A DNA stretch of 64,000 bases, taken from the NCBI GenBank assembly GCA_023436205.1, contig JAEZKC010000044.1, forward strand, positions 1 to 64,000, written 5' to 3'. Below the pieces are notes generated by a model. The model was given only the letters and a program-made list of their open reading frames with translations, was not told the origin of the DNA and ran no database searches. The DNA comes from Fibrobacterota bacterium. Lineage in GTDB: Bacteria; Fibrobacterota; Chitinivibrionia; Chitinivibrionales; Chitinispirillaceae. This document shows, piece by piece, positions 42,879-53,006 of the stretch (position 1 is its first letter; each line of letters begins with the position of its first letter). The translations under genes were made by a program, and so were the position numbers.

Positions 42879-45800
42879 ATGAAATTAACCGTTCTGTTAA
42901 TGAGGTGTTCATTAGTAATTCTGTTTTACCTTGCTTCTGTCGTAAACAGCGGTATTCAACGGAAACACTATGGCGACTTTATACAAGTAAATATCAACGG
43001 CAATGATCTTGACTTCTCTAACGAGCTCAAGTCTATAACTCCCAGAGCCACGGTAGATGCCTTAGTTAAAGTGAATAAGGCATCCGGCAGAAGAAGTGAG
43101 GTAGTTAATCCTGTTGTAGTTGCAAATGGGATTCAATATCTGAGAGGGATAAGCCTGAATAGGTTAGATAACTCCAGCACTGTTGATTGCATTTTCGCAA
43201 TAGATATGGCTATGTCCGGATTGTTCATTATAGATTCAAAAAATCAACAAGGTGATGAATTCAAAATATGTGGTCCGGTTGTCAGACGCAAAAAAGGTTT
43301 TCCATGGGTAAGGGTAAGCTGGGATTGCAAGTTGATTTGGTCATACAGCCATTCTAAAGTTGATTTTTATGGCGGCCATGGTGATGCTGAAGGGAAATTT
43401 AAATTTCCGACCTCAATCACTTCAGATAGAGGTGATCAAATTGGAAGGGACCCCAAGCTTTGGATTACCGACACAGGAAACGATAGAATCGTTCAATGTT
43501 CATATTCTTCAAATGGAAATATGCAGTGGGTAAATTCTATTGGTGAATTCAGAAAACCCAAGGACATAGTGTATGTGAATGATAGTGAGGCGCCATACCT
43601 CTATGTCGCCAACAGTGGCGGAAATTCGATCATAAAGGTTCCGGTAACTGACGGAAACCACAGATCATATTCCACTATTCCCGGTTCACGTAGCTATTGG
43701 GGTGATGTTGGCGGTACATTTTTCAGGCCCACGGGTATTTGCACCAACACTAGTGGAGACATTGTCAATGAATTTCAAAATGTACGGTATGTTTATGTCG
43801 CAGATGCTGCAAACAGGCAGATCTATCAGTATTTGGAACATGGAAATGATCTTCAATTCCTGAAATCGTATGACTTGCCGCCAGTTACAATAACAGAAGA
43901 AATGTTGGATCATGTCCATGTTGCGATAAAGAGCGACCAGTTCGGCTGGCTTTTTGTTGCTGACCAGGAACAACACAATCTGGTTATACTAAGTCCGGAT
44001 CTTGAGGAGATCGACAAAGTCGGAAGACAAGGAAGCCATTCAGAAGATGAAATATATTTCAACCGGCCAACAGAATTACACATAACTGGCGATGATCTGT
44101 ATGTTGTGGATAAATGGGGTTATCATTCTGGAATGCAAAGGTTTGATATCGGTGGAATAGAGATCCTTTCAGCAGAAGTGGATGTGGTAGACAATACCCT
44201 TACTATGAAAGTTGATAATGCATTCGATTTTGCCACATATTCCATAAATGGTGGGCCTGGAGTGAATGTTGAGGGCCTGAACTACTGCGGCACATCTGTA
44301 ATCAACTTGGAAGAAAGTTTGGATCAACTTGCAAACGGTGAACACACCCTTACTATAATGGTAAAAAGTGCATTCAGTGGTTTTATACCAAGATATGCAA
44401 TGAAAGTTGTCAAATTCCACGTTAGTCCAAATGTTTACAGAATACCCCGTAATGTTCAGATGAAAAGCGTAGGGAGAAAAATCGATATCTCTTGGGAGCC
44501 TCCTCATTCCCCGGCTGGACTACATGGCTACAATGTTAATATTGCAAGCGATGCAGCCGGCGCGCCTTCCAATAATACTTATTCACTAAATGGGACAGAA
44601 TTTACATGGTATGCGCCACGAACAATGCCTGGTACGCAGTATGATATAAATGTTGGTGCCACATATTTGGAGCCGGTTTCCTTTGAAAATAATCAAAACT
44701 TTACACCAACTGGCAATAGTCTGGAGCATACAGGAACTCAAAATGCCTATGCCCAATCAACACAGCAGTTAACGGCAGATGAATGGGATAATCTTCCAGT
44801 AGGTGCAAGCTGGTTTACCAGTTTTACTTTTGATTCTGATCCGGATGAATTGAACCTGGACCACGGAAGCACGAATCTATTACCGAACATAAAAATCCAA
44901 AATACGCCGTTTTTCATAAGTTTTGTTGATCTGAATGGGGGGCCCGCTTGCATATTGTCGGGCGTTGGACTTTCTGGTTCACCGATACCACTACATAAGG
45001 GAATGAAAATCTCGATAATATTCGAAAAGAAACAATATTATACAGATATGGTGTTTTCTGAAGTCTTACCTGATGGTCAAAGAAATTGGCGTCCTCTTGG
45101 AAGTATTCCTTGGGGGTATAATGGTTTTAATTTTCCAATACGGGTGGAGTATGAATCTCAATACGAGGGATTGAAATTATCAGATTGTGGAATAGGCTTT
45201 CCAAACGCTGTTTCGAACGCCTATTCGGTTCAATTGCGCGATGCAGGAATCGTTGATGTTAAAAACGAATTACCGCTAAATTTTGCCGTAGAAACTGCGT
45301 TTAATCAGGATGTCATTCGTGTGCCGGATGGGGAGCACTATCTTAGTGAACCACTCAACGTAATACCAGAAAGTGACAACAGTATTACACCTTGTGATTT
45401 AACTATTGAAGGTGCTGGCAACCGTCCCAAAGTGATATTTTCAGGAGATAATGGTCAACTCGTTTCTTCAGATCGGGCAAATTTAGCCGGTAATTTTGCA
45501 ATTAGAAATCTAACAATCAAATCGGAAGAAAGTTTTAAGGTTGTTGAAGGTAGTACCCAACTGAACAGTTATGATCTGAATATAGATATCTCAAACTGTA
45601 TAATAGATGCCCCTGAGATTGTGCTGGCCAAAAACAGCCGCACTGCTTCCGGCACAATAAACATGAATATTCAATCTAGTACACTGGCTGCTAGAACAGC
45701 TGATGAGTTCATAAGTCTTAATGGTTTCAATGGTTTGAATTTGAGTATGACTGATAATTTCATATTGGTAAATGGCAGTTCATCACGCTTTTGCTTTTAC

Positions 45801-48800
45801 AAAATGAATGGGTTATTTGATTTGTGTGCTGCTTCTAGCATTATCGATAATGCTTTCGGTTACTTTTCGCAATGTGCTGATTGCCATTCAATCTGTACAC
45901 CAGGTCGGAATAAGATAACTGTTGTTGAATCTGACAAGCAGTATTTGAATAGAGACTATTCAGTTACTCATATAAATCATCCTGCGGTTATTTTAAACAA
46001 TGCTGGTAGTATCAGCCAAATACGAGGTGCGATAAAGACCTTTAATGGAGCAGATATTGCAAGCGTAAGTGGCCCTAAAATCAAGTATAATCCTAGGATG
46101 ATTCCAAGAACAAATCCGAAAGCAAACGGTGATGAAATAGAATACCTGATGATAAGTGGTCCATCTCCGGTAAGAATCGGTTTAAGCGGGTTGGGAACTG
46201 TGGTTATCGGGCAAGATGAAAACTACCAGTCTTCCTCAGAAAAAGATATTTCTCATTATAAGGCATATTTTGAACAAGAAGTTTTGCCAGGTCAGGTTCT
46301 TTATGTTTATGGTAGAGACACGTATGGTCTTGACGGAAAAAAGTATGTGTTGTCGTTTCCGGGCAGTACGATTTTCGACGAACAGAACCTGGATAATTTT
46401 TATGGGGCAAAAGATGGACAATCAGATGTGTTTAAGGGGAAGACGAGTAATGATGCCGCAAGCGGCAATATCTCGTGGAAAATAGAGACGCTGCCAGTTT
46501 CTGGTGGAGGATATGAAACAAGTCGTACCGAAACAATGTATGAACCGCTGCCGGATGTAACAAAATTCGAGGCGATGTCCTTCTATTACAAAAAGCAGTC
46601 TACCGACCAGACGTTTGAGATAAAGTTGATTGATGCAGCAGGAGTGGAACATAAAATTAAGAATACACCCCTTCAAGCAGGTGAAAGAGGGTGGTATGTT
46701 AATGAAAGCAGCCCCACTACCGATTGGAAGCAGGTAACAATACATATCAAAGATGAGCAGGGATTGAGCAGCAGTGATCTTCCTTTGAGCGGCAAGTTAA
46801 GACAAATGAGTATTTCCTTCAACTGCCCGACTGCTCTTGGAAATGTACCAAGTTCTTTACTAATCGATGATATGAAGCTTCTGGAGCAAAATTTTGAAAT
46901 TTTTGATGAACAGGAAAATTCGGTATTTACTGGAACTGGTGGGATTGATGGCTGGGACGGTCTGGTTTCCGCAGATGCATTATTTGGGCAAAAAAGTTTT
47001 CGAATCGGTATCAATACGGGCTCAACTATCTCATCGGATTCCTGGACTGGTCAGGTGGCAGGTGGTGTGGGTAAACCGTTGCCTATAATTACCAATAAAA
47101 GGAAGTTCACCATTTCTTATAAGAAAAATTCACCAAGTGGAAGAGCTTTTGTCAAATTATATGTTCAGGATACAGAAACCAATCAAGAAACTGTTTTCGT
47201 AATATCTGAACAAGATAACCCAACTGACATGTCGGCTCCCGGATGGGCAATTCCAAAGTTTCATGATAGTCGGTGGCACCAGGTGTTCATAGACCTTTTT
47301 TCTGTACGCGCTGCTGGTTATCAAGCATATCCGGATAATGCCTATATGCCATACGGTCAAATCCGTAAAATAGAGTTAGGATTTGAAGGATCAGAAGGAA
47401 GTGAAGTGTTGTATGATAATATTAGATTTTTGCAGGACTTCAACATGAGTCAAATTGCCGGTGGAGATTATTCTTTTACAGAAAATATTCATTGCCAGGT
47501 GAATAATGAAGGGTGGGAAATTAAGTCACTAGGGGATGAAAGTGTTAAAAATGCTGTCTTATCGTACGGCACTGATAATAATATTTCGGTTCATCTGGAT
47601 TTCGGTCATAGCAGCAACAATAGTAGTGAAAGTGAACACTTTGCTCTTTATCCAAAAATTGAAAAATCGTTATCTATTTCAGGTAACGATTTCAATAACA
47701 CCTCAATACTATGGAAAGAAGAAGGTTACCCCTCTTCTTATATCACTCTCAATATAGGATGCAGTAACGGTGAAACATACCCAATTACGATGGCGCCTTT
47801 CGGGTTTAGAAGTGTCGGTGCAAAAGGGAAATTTTCAACACGTAGTCTTCAAAGTCAATTACCTTTTAGCACCACTAAACATAGTTACAACATCAAAACT
47901 GTTTTCGATGAGTGTTATCCAGAGTTAGTTCAGGGAACAAATCCTATTCTACCTCAATCTGTAATTAGTATGGCAGTTGAATATAAGCCACGGAGCGCAA
48001 ACGATTGGTTTGTCAATGTAAACTATCCGTATATAAAATTGCCACTTCAAAATGGAGCTGGTCTCAATTTAACACTCAATGAACCAGTTCAAAGTGAAGT
48101 TTACGGAAATTTAGTTCCGATTAATTTCTCCGCTGATAAAGAGCTGCAGAAAATTAAACTCGTAGCAGCGGTGAATGGTGTTCCACTAATTGCTAACGAG
48201 CAACAGGTAAATGATGAGACAATGGATTATGATGGTAGATTTGATCTTTCGCGCATTGAAGATTTTAGGCTTCGTAACAATGGTGAAGTGACTATTCAAA
48301 TTGCTGCAACTGATGTGTTCGGAGAAGAGGTGGTTATCGAAAGAGATATTGTACTTGATCGTACAATGCCATCCGTTAGTCTTGAAAGACCTTTGAACAA
48401 TGCTATACAAAATGATAGGGTTTTTCTCAAGGGTACAACCGATATCCCATGTGTAGAATTACAATATTCGATAAAACACAACAATACAGTCATTTCCACC
48501 GGAAATATACAATTCAGCTCACCTGTCAGAAGTTTTGAAGAGTATGTTGATATAGACAATTCGTGGCCTAGGTCTTTTGTCATGGAAATTGTTGTTAGAG
48601 CCGAAAATGGACAGATGACAAAGATTAGAAAAGAAGTGGAAACTAACCCAAGGCTGTCCACTGATATCGTTGGTAATGTTATCAACAATATCAGCACCTG
48701 GAATGGAACACATGATAAAAAGCAGATGTGTGGAACATCTACCAATTTCAGTGGCACGAATGACAATTACAACTTTGATTACGTTCAGATCGGCAGTAAT

Positions 48801-50750
48801 TTTGAGGCAACGGTTAGAATCGTTGATTTTAGCCGTGGTATATCGGATGCGACAGCCGGTATAATGGTCAGAAGAAGTCTGGATGCCAATGCTGTTCAGG
48901 GATATATTTGTTTGGCTGCCGACAGTACAGCATCCTTCATCTGCAGAAACGCAGTAGGTGCCCCAGTTGAAAAAATTATTGCGGGAGAACTGGATGTGGG
49001 ATCGGGCATGTTGAAAATAAAGCGCATTGGCCCCAATTTGATTTCATATATCAGCCATGATAATATGTTTTATTCACAAGTGAGGCAAATGAATATTGGA
49101 ACTGGGCCGTTATATGTCGGGCTTGCGTTCAGCTCCGAGAATGACCAGAGTCAAGGATGCGCTCTTTTTGACAAAATGGTTATCGAAACGTTTTCTGAAT
49201 CTACAGGAGATATAATATTAGGTTGTTACGATGAAAGAAAGCTGCTCCCAACGATCATACAGCATGGAGATGCGCACTATGTGGAAGATAAGAGTACTAG
49301 CAACAGCGGAGAGCCAATAAACATTTCAGGCACACAGTACAATACCGGAATCGGAGGAAAACCTCAATCCGGAGGAAGTGCTTCCTATTTGATATATGAT
49401 TTGGAGCAGGAATCCAAACGTTTACATGTTGAAAAGATTCTGAGTATTTCAGGTGTTGGAGGTTGTCAAAATGGAAGCCGAAGTGTGACTATGGCTATTA
49501 AGGGTAGCAATACCCGTTCGGTCCCAACGGTTGTCGATTGGATTACTACTGCTGGGGGCGTAAATGAGCTCTGGAGAACTGCAAATGGACAAAGTTTTGC
49601 ACAGATCGCAGATATCGATTTAACTGCTGTGAAATGGCTAGGCTTGTTTATTTCAAGTGATACACTTGTTGAAAACAACCATGGGGTATGGGGGAATATT
49701 AAAGCTAAATTTTCTGGGTCTGCCGATGATAAGCCACCTGTTATTCTCTCGCACCCTTCAAATCAAACGACTGGAGCAGGAGAAAGTGTTACATTTACAG
49801 TTTCAGCAGAAGGAAGTGGCACTTTAGAGTATAGATGGCAAAAAAATTACATGGACATCGCTGGTGCAAATTCTTCATCGTATACTACTCCACCGCTGCG
49901 ACTGGTAGATAATGGAGCGGTATACAGGTGCATTGTAAGTAATACTATTTCATCTTGTGTATCTCAAGATGCCGTTATTACTGTTAACGATCAAGGCCTG
50001 ATACCGCAAATTGAACACGTGCTAATTGGCAGCGGCAGTAACTCAAGTTTTGCCTGTAGGTTTAAAGTAACTGGTCCAGGTCTTATGTTCAATGGCGATG
50101 TATCCTTTGGATGCGAAGATAGTATCAGATGCGAAATAAAAGCTCTTGGAAATTTGGGCGTAGCTGATAGAACCTATGTGGGTGGAAATATTGAAGCTGG
50201 CGGTACAATCTCCTTAGGTAATCAGGTGTTTGTTGAAGGGGGAGTAAATGGCGGGCAGAATGTTTCTTTTGTAGGAATTAAAAATTTAGAAGTGATCCCT
50301 GGAAGTGAGGATGTCAGGGTTGAGCAGTACAGTACTGTTGATTTGCAACCAGGGGAGTATGGGGATTTTGAGGCACGTAACAATAGTACAATAATCCTGA
50401 ATTCCGGTGGTGTGTATAAGTTCAAATCTTTTCGGCTCGAAACGGATGTTGTGATTAAATTGAACTACAACAGTGGCGAAAAAATCGAGTTGCAAATTCA
50501 AGATGATATTAATTTTGGCGATAGGTCACGAATGATAACTGATGGTACAGGTCTGCCACTGGCTACAGAAATATATACAAACGGTGGTAATTTGTTGGTC
50601 GGTACAGATTGTGAATTGTCGGGAAGATACTATGCACCTAATGCTCAAATGGATATTAGATCGCGGACTACTATAAACGGAACTTGTTACGCAAAAACTT
50701 TCATTGTACAACCAGACGTAACGATAAACTGTCATACGAATCAAAATTAG
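42879..50750 (+). CDS. Giant multidomain secreted protein (NHL propeller, FN3, beta-helix, CBM-like and Ig-like domains)
   Basis: About 2,623 residues from ATG 42879, where the signal peptide MKLTVLLMRCSLVILFYLASVVNS begins; longer starts overlap the previous gene. Domains, approximate residues: NHL-type beta-propeller 130-430 (LWITDTGNDRIVQ, YVYVADAANRQIYQY); FN3 520-610 (ISWEPPHSPAGLHGYNVNIA); beta-helix-like 810-975; two jelly-roll, CBM-like modules 1160-1335 and 1340-1520; Ig-like 1825-1925 (LDRTMPSVSLERP); concanavalin-like 1940-2110; NPCBM-like 2120-2280; Ig-like 2285-2370 (TVSAEGSGTLEYRWQKN); and a C-terminal repetitive beta-solenoid 2385-2623. No enzyme motif was found. It is likely a cell-surface or extracellular binding scaffold. 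Base composition is visibly AT-rich compared with the flanks. Confidence 0.82.
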   Translation: MKLTVLLMRCSLVILFYLASVVNSGIQRKHYGDFIQVNINGNDLDFSNELKSITPRATVDALVKVNKASGRRSEVVNPVVVANGIQYLRGISLNRLDNSSTVDCIFAIDMAMSGLFIIDSKNQQGDEFKICGPVVRRKKGFPWVRVSWDCKLIWSYSHSKVDFYGGHGDAEGKFKFPTSITSDRGDQIGRDPKLWITDTGNDRIVQCSYSSNGNMQWVNSIGEFRKPKDIVYVNDSEAPYLYVANSGGNSIIKVPVTDGNHRSYSTIPGSRSYWGDVGGTFFRPTGICTNTSGDIVNEFQNVRYVYVADAANRQIYQYLEHGNDLQFLKSYDLPPVTITEEMLDHVHVAIKSDQFGWLFVADQEQHNLVILSPDLEEIDKVGRQGSHSEDEIYFNRPTELHITGDDLYVVDKWGYHSGMQRFDIGGIEILSAEVDVVDNTLTMKVDNAFDFATYSINGGPGVNVEGLNYCGTSVINLEESLDQLANGEHTLTIMVKSAFSGFIPRYAMKVVKFHVSPNVYRIPRNVQMKSVGRKIDISWEPPHSPAGLHGYNVNIASDAAGAPSNNTYSLNGTEFTWYAPRTMPGTQYDINVGATYLEPVSFENNQNFTPTGNSLEHTGTQNAYAQSTQQLTADEWDNLPVGASWFTSFTFDSDPDELNLDHGSTNLLPNIKIQNTPFFISFVDLNGGPACILSGVGLSGSPIPLHKGMKISIIFEKKQYYTDMVFSEVLPDGQRNWRPLGSIPWGYNGFNFPIRVEYESQYEGLKLSDCGIGFPNAVSNAYSVQLRDAGIVDVKNELPLNFAVETAFNQDVIRVPDGEHYLSEPLNVIPESDNSITPCDLTIEGAGNRPKVIFSGDNGQLVSSDRANLAGNFAIRNLTIKSEESFKVVEGSTQLNSYDLNIDISNCIIDAPEIVLAKNSRTASGTINMNIQSSTLAARTADEFISLNGFNGLNLSMTDNFILVNGSSSRFCFYKMNGLFDLCAASSIIDNAFGYFSQCADCHSICTPGRNKITVVESDKQYLNRDYSVTHINHPAVILNNAGSISQIRGAIKTFNGADIASVSGPKIKYNPRMIPRTNPKANGDEIEYLMISGPSPVRIGLSGLGTVVIGQDENYQSSSEKDISHYKAYFEQEVLPGQVLYVYGRDTYGLDGKKYVLSFPGSTIFDEQNLDNFYGAKDGQSDVFKGKTSNDAASGNISWKIETLPVSGGGYETSRTETMYEPLPDVTKFEAMSFYYKKQSTDQTFEIKLIDAAGVEHKIKNTPLQAGERGWYVNESSPTTDWKQVTIHIKDEQGLSSSDLPLSGKLRQMSISFNCPTALGNVPSSLLIDDMKLLEQNFEIFDEQENSVFTGTGGIDGWDGLVSADALFGQKSFRIGINTGSTISSDSWTGQVAGGVGKPLPIITNKRKFTISYKKNSPSGRAFVKLYVQDTETNQETVFVISEQDNPTDMSAPGWAIPKFHDSRWHQVFIDLFSVRAAGYQAYPDNAYMPYGQIRKIELGFEGSEGSEVLYDNIRFLQDFNMSQIAGGDYSFTENIHCQVNNEGWEIKSLGDESVKNAVLSYGTDNNISVHLDFGHSSNNSSESEHFALYPKIEKSLSISGNDFNNTSILWKEEGYPSSYITLNIGCSNGETYPITMAPFGFRSVGAKGKFSTRSLQSQLPFSTTKHSYNIKTVFDECYPELVQGTNPILPQSVISMAVEYKPRSANDWFVNVNYPYIKLPLQNGAGLNLTLNEPVQSEVYGNLVPINFSADKELQKIKLVAAVNGVPLIANEQQVNDETMDYDGRFDLSRIEDFRLRNNGEVTIQIAATDVFGEEVVIERDIVLDRTMPSVSLERPLNNAIQNDRVFLKGTTDIPCVELQYSIKHNNTVISTGNIQFSSPVRSFEEYVDIDNSWPRSFVMEIVVRAENGQMTKIRKEVETNPRLSTDIVGNVINNISTWNGTHDKKQMCGTSTNFSGTNDNYNFDYVQIGSNFEATVRIVDFSRGISDATAGIMVRRSLDANAVQGYICLAADSTASFICRNAVGAPVEKIIAGELDVGSGMLKIKRIGPNLISYISHDNMFYSQVRQMNIGTGPLYVGLAFSSENDQSQGCALFDKMVIETFSESTGDIILGCYDERKLLPTIIQHGDAHYVEDKSTSNSGEPINISGTQYNTGIGGKPQSGGSASYLIYDLEQESKRLHVEKILSISGVGGCQNGSRSVTMAIKGSNTRSVPTVVDWITTAGGVNELWRTANGQSFAQIADIDLTAVKWLGLFISSDTLVENNHGVWGNIKAKFSGSADDKPPVILSHPSNQTTGAGESVTFTVSAEGSGTLEYRWQKNYMDIAGANSSSYTTPPLRLVDNGAVYRCIVSNTISSCVSQDAVITVNDQGLIPQIEHVLIGSGSNSSFACRFKVTGPGLMFNGDVSFGCEDSIRCEIKALGNLGVADRTYVGGNIEAGGTISLGNQVFVEGGVNGGQNVSFVGIKNLEVIPGSEDVRVEQYSTVDLQPGEYGDFEARNNSTIILNSGGVYKFKSFRLETDVVIKLNYNSGEKIELQIQDDINFGDRSRMITDGTGLPLATEIYTNGGNLLVGTDCELSGRYYAPNAQMDIRSRTTINGTCYAKTFIVQPDVTINCHTNQN

Positions 50751-50978
50751 GATCTTGGAAAACCAATTTGCTCAAAGCTGATTGCAGTAGGGGGAATTAG
50801 TAAAAGAGAGTACTAATTTTGTATGCATCGGTGAACGGCGTATTCCCAGCCGTACATCATTAAAGTAGATTATTCTGCGGGATTTTTCCAGTTCACTGGA
50901 AGGAGATGCTCCACTATGTTTTCTTTTCTTTTCGGGAGCTCTTCCAGAATGTGGCAAAGATAATCGAATGGATTTATC

Positions 50979-51010
50979 ACAGGTTTCCAGTAGCCTCATT
51001 GGAAACCTGT
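50979..51010. terminator. Perfect hairpin downstream of the mannanase gene
   Basis: ACAGGTTTCCA (50979-50989) and TGGAAACCTGT (51000-51010) form an 11-pair perfect stem with a ten-base loop, 12 bases beyond the mannanase stop. There is no clear T-run on the minus strand, so it may act as an RNA-stabilising 3' hairpin as much as a terminator. Confidence 0.6.
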
Positions 51011-51917
51011 TGATTTAGTGCTCTACTTCAGAATGATTCGCGTGCTGGTGGAGTGCTCTCCACTTGTTAGTTTCACCTTTACAATGTAAGTGCCCCGGGG
51101 GATTCCTCCCAAATGCAGATGGTGAATTCCTCGAGCCAACCCTTGACCAAGTACTGCCGCTTTTGCTCCATTAAGTTTGTATAGTTCAACTGATTCAGCT
51201 GGAGTGCCTTTGATTGAGAGCAGCAGGTAATTGTGCATCGTCCTTATCGAAACCGTACTGCCTCCTGTATGTGTGAATGACATCTTCACAGGTACAGTGT
51301 AGCTGTCCCAGCCTGGCATTTCATCCAGTGTCAGAACGTAATCGTGGTTCATTATATAGTTCCAGTCGGCGGCGGTGTTGTCATGTGCCCATCCATCCAT
51401 CGTGTAATCACCATACCAGGGCATGAAATACGACCAGCCTGCTCCATCACTCACCAGACTGTCGGGGTGGGGGATGGAGCCGTTTTCGCTTAAGGCCACA
51501 ATTTTTTTACCTTCGAAAATCTCCTTCACTTTTTCAAAGGAGGCAACCAGTGATCCATGGTTTGCCTCACGAGGATAGTAATAGTAATCACGCCCCACAA
51601 TGTCCACATATTCATCTCCCGGGTACCAGTCCAGGGCATCTGCAGCTTCATCAGTGGTCCACACCCATATCAGATTGTGGAGTTCATGGGTGACTGTGAG
51701 TCGATTGTAAAGAAGGTGATACAGTGCCCTGCAGGCCTTTGATCCCTTGTACCCCCACCAGAACCATTTCCCGCTTGCCTCGTGCAGCGGGCGCCAGAGC
51801 ACAGGTACACCTTTATCTGACAGCGTCTTCAGGTATCCTGCAACAATATCTATGTCACTGATAATCGACTGATATTCAGCGCTTTCGGTGTTGAACTCCT
51901 CGCAGGTAGTTGAATCC
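50979..51917. repeat. Direct repeat copy B (within the intact mannanase gene)
   Basis: Matches copy A at 36719-37658 in the same orientation. Here the sequence continues without a break into the 5' part of the gene, which marks this as the parental copy. The two copies are about 14.3 kb apart and enclose the AT-rich secreted-protein genes. Confidence 0.9.
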
Positions 51918-52789
51918 ACAAATGCCTTCTTCAGATTAAAATCAGTGAAAGGGGTATTATTTGATGATGGACTGTAGAAGGTTTCCACTGTTTTACTGGG
52001 GTCTTTCCAGTGCCAGCAGTATGCAGGGATGCCGCCTCTTTTGAAAAGTTCCTCCGCCATCGCCACTGTTGCATTGGTATATCCTTTATACCACTCGCCT
52101 TCGGAATTTTTCCCGGTTCCATGCATAAAATCAAAGCCGATAAGTGCCGGCACTTTTTGAGAGGCGTTTTTGATCCAGGCGAGTTCAGTCTGTGATTCAA
52201 TACTGTTTGGAGTATATCTGCCGTCATTTTCCATAACTGTGTTTGTCATTACTCCGCTTATGACCTTGTCTCCAAAATTTTGGAGCAGGAAATTGTACAT
52301 CTTTCGGGCGTTTTCGGAAATGTCAGGATCAACAGGGGAGAGGCTTACATCGAAAGGAGATTCCTCATAGGGGGTGATTTCAATGTAGTCAATATTTACC
52401 CAGCCCCATGATTTCACTATTCCAATGGTATTTATGCCTTCCTGAAGTTTAATTTTGGAGGAGGCCTTGGTTTTTACAAAAGATTCACTGTAGGGAAATG
52501 AAATCTGACCTGTGGCGTTTCCGTTTACAGAAAGGTTCTGGATCTTGCCATTTTGGTCGTTTGGCTGGGAGTAAGAAGCCCAGAGTGTGTAAAAACCTGT
52601 CTGGGGTACAATCACAGAAAAACTGAGATTTCCCTCTTTCATGCTGATGTAAAAGCCGCCTGAAGCGTTGGCATCAGCCACTTTCAAAATCGAGTTTTCA
52701 TCGACGATGGCATCTTCGGCTTCATATTTCTGAGCGCTTGAGGTGATTACGAGAAACGCTAAAGTGAGGGCTGCTGAAACGGCTTTCAT
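51023..52789 (-). CDS. Secreted beta-mannanase, glycoside hydrolase family 26, with CBM35-like domain
   Basis: A 588-residue enzyme that would hydrolyse beta-1,4-mannan outside the cell. Residues 1-19 are a signal peptide; 20-140 a CBM35/CBM6-like sandwich (YEAEDAIVD, GFYTLWASYSQ, WVNIDYIEITP); about 155-495 the GH26 barrel with acid/base Glu337 in LWRPLHE and nucleophile Glu435 in ALSENGS; and 500-588 a C-terminal tail (VSIRTMHNYLLLSI, ELYKLNGAKA, GIPRGTYIVKV) like FlgD/Por-type sorting or anchoring domains. AAAGGAGG precedes ATG 52789; a longer frame to 52843 is rejected. A recent partial copy lies at 36764-37658. Gene stands alone. Confidence 0.93.
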   Translation of the reverse strand: MKAVSAALTLAFLVITSSAQKYEAEDAIVDENSILKVADANASGGFYISMKEGNLSFSVIVPQTGFYTLWASYSQPNDQNGKIQNLSVNGNATGQISFPYSESFVKTKASSKIKLQEGINTIGIVKSWGWVNIDYIEITPYEESPFDVSLSPVDPDISENARKMYNFLLQNFGDKVISGVMTNTVMENDGRYTPNSIESQTELAWIKNASQKVPALIGFDFMHGTGKNSEGEWYKGYTNATVAMAEELFKRGGIPAYCWHWKDPSKTVETFYSPSSNNTPFTDFNLKKAFVDSTTCEEFNTESAEYQSIISDIDIVAGYLKTLSDKGVPVLWRPLHEASGKWFWWGYKGSKACRALYHLLYNRLTVTHELHNLIWVWTTDEAADALDWYPGDEYVDIVGRDYYYYPREANHGSLVASFEKVKEIFEGKKIVALSENGSIPHPDSLVSDGAGWSYFMPWYGDYTMDGWAHDNTAADWNYIMNHDYVLTLDEMPGWDSYTVPVKMSFTHTGGSTVSIRTMHNYLLLSIKGTPAESVELYKLNGAKAAVLGQGLARGIHHLHLGGIPRGTYIVKVKLTSGEHSTSTRIILK

Positions 52790-53006
52790 GATATCCTCCT
52801 TTAAGGGGAACTGTTCAACTGTATTGAAACTAGTTCCTGCCATTTTTGCTTATCGAACCAAAATTAGGATAGGTCCCCGCGCAGAAATTCCCGCTTACCC
52901 TCCTGAAAAATCGCGCTCTTTTTTAGTCCTATACCTTCAAGCAGCTCTCCGAGTGCTTGACGAAAACCGTTGGAACAGCCCCACAGCGTATCTTTCAGCC
53001 TGTTTT

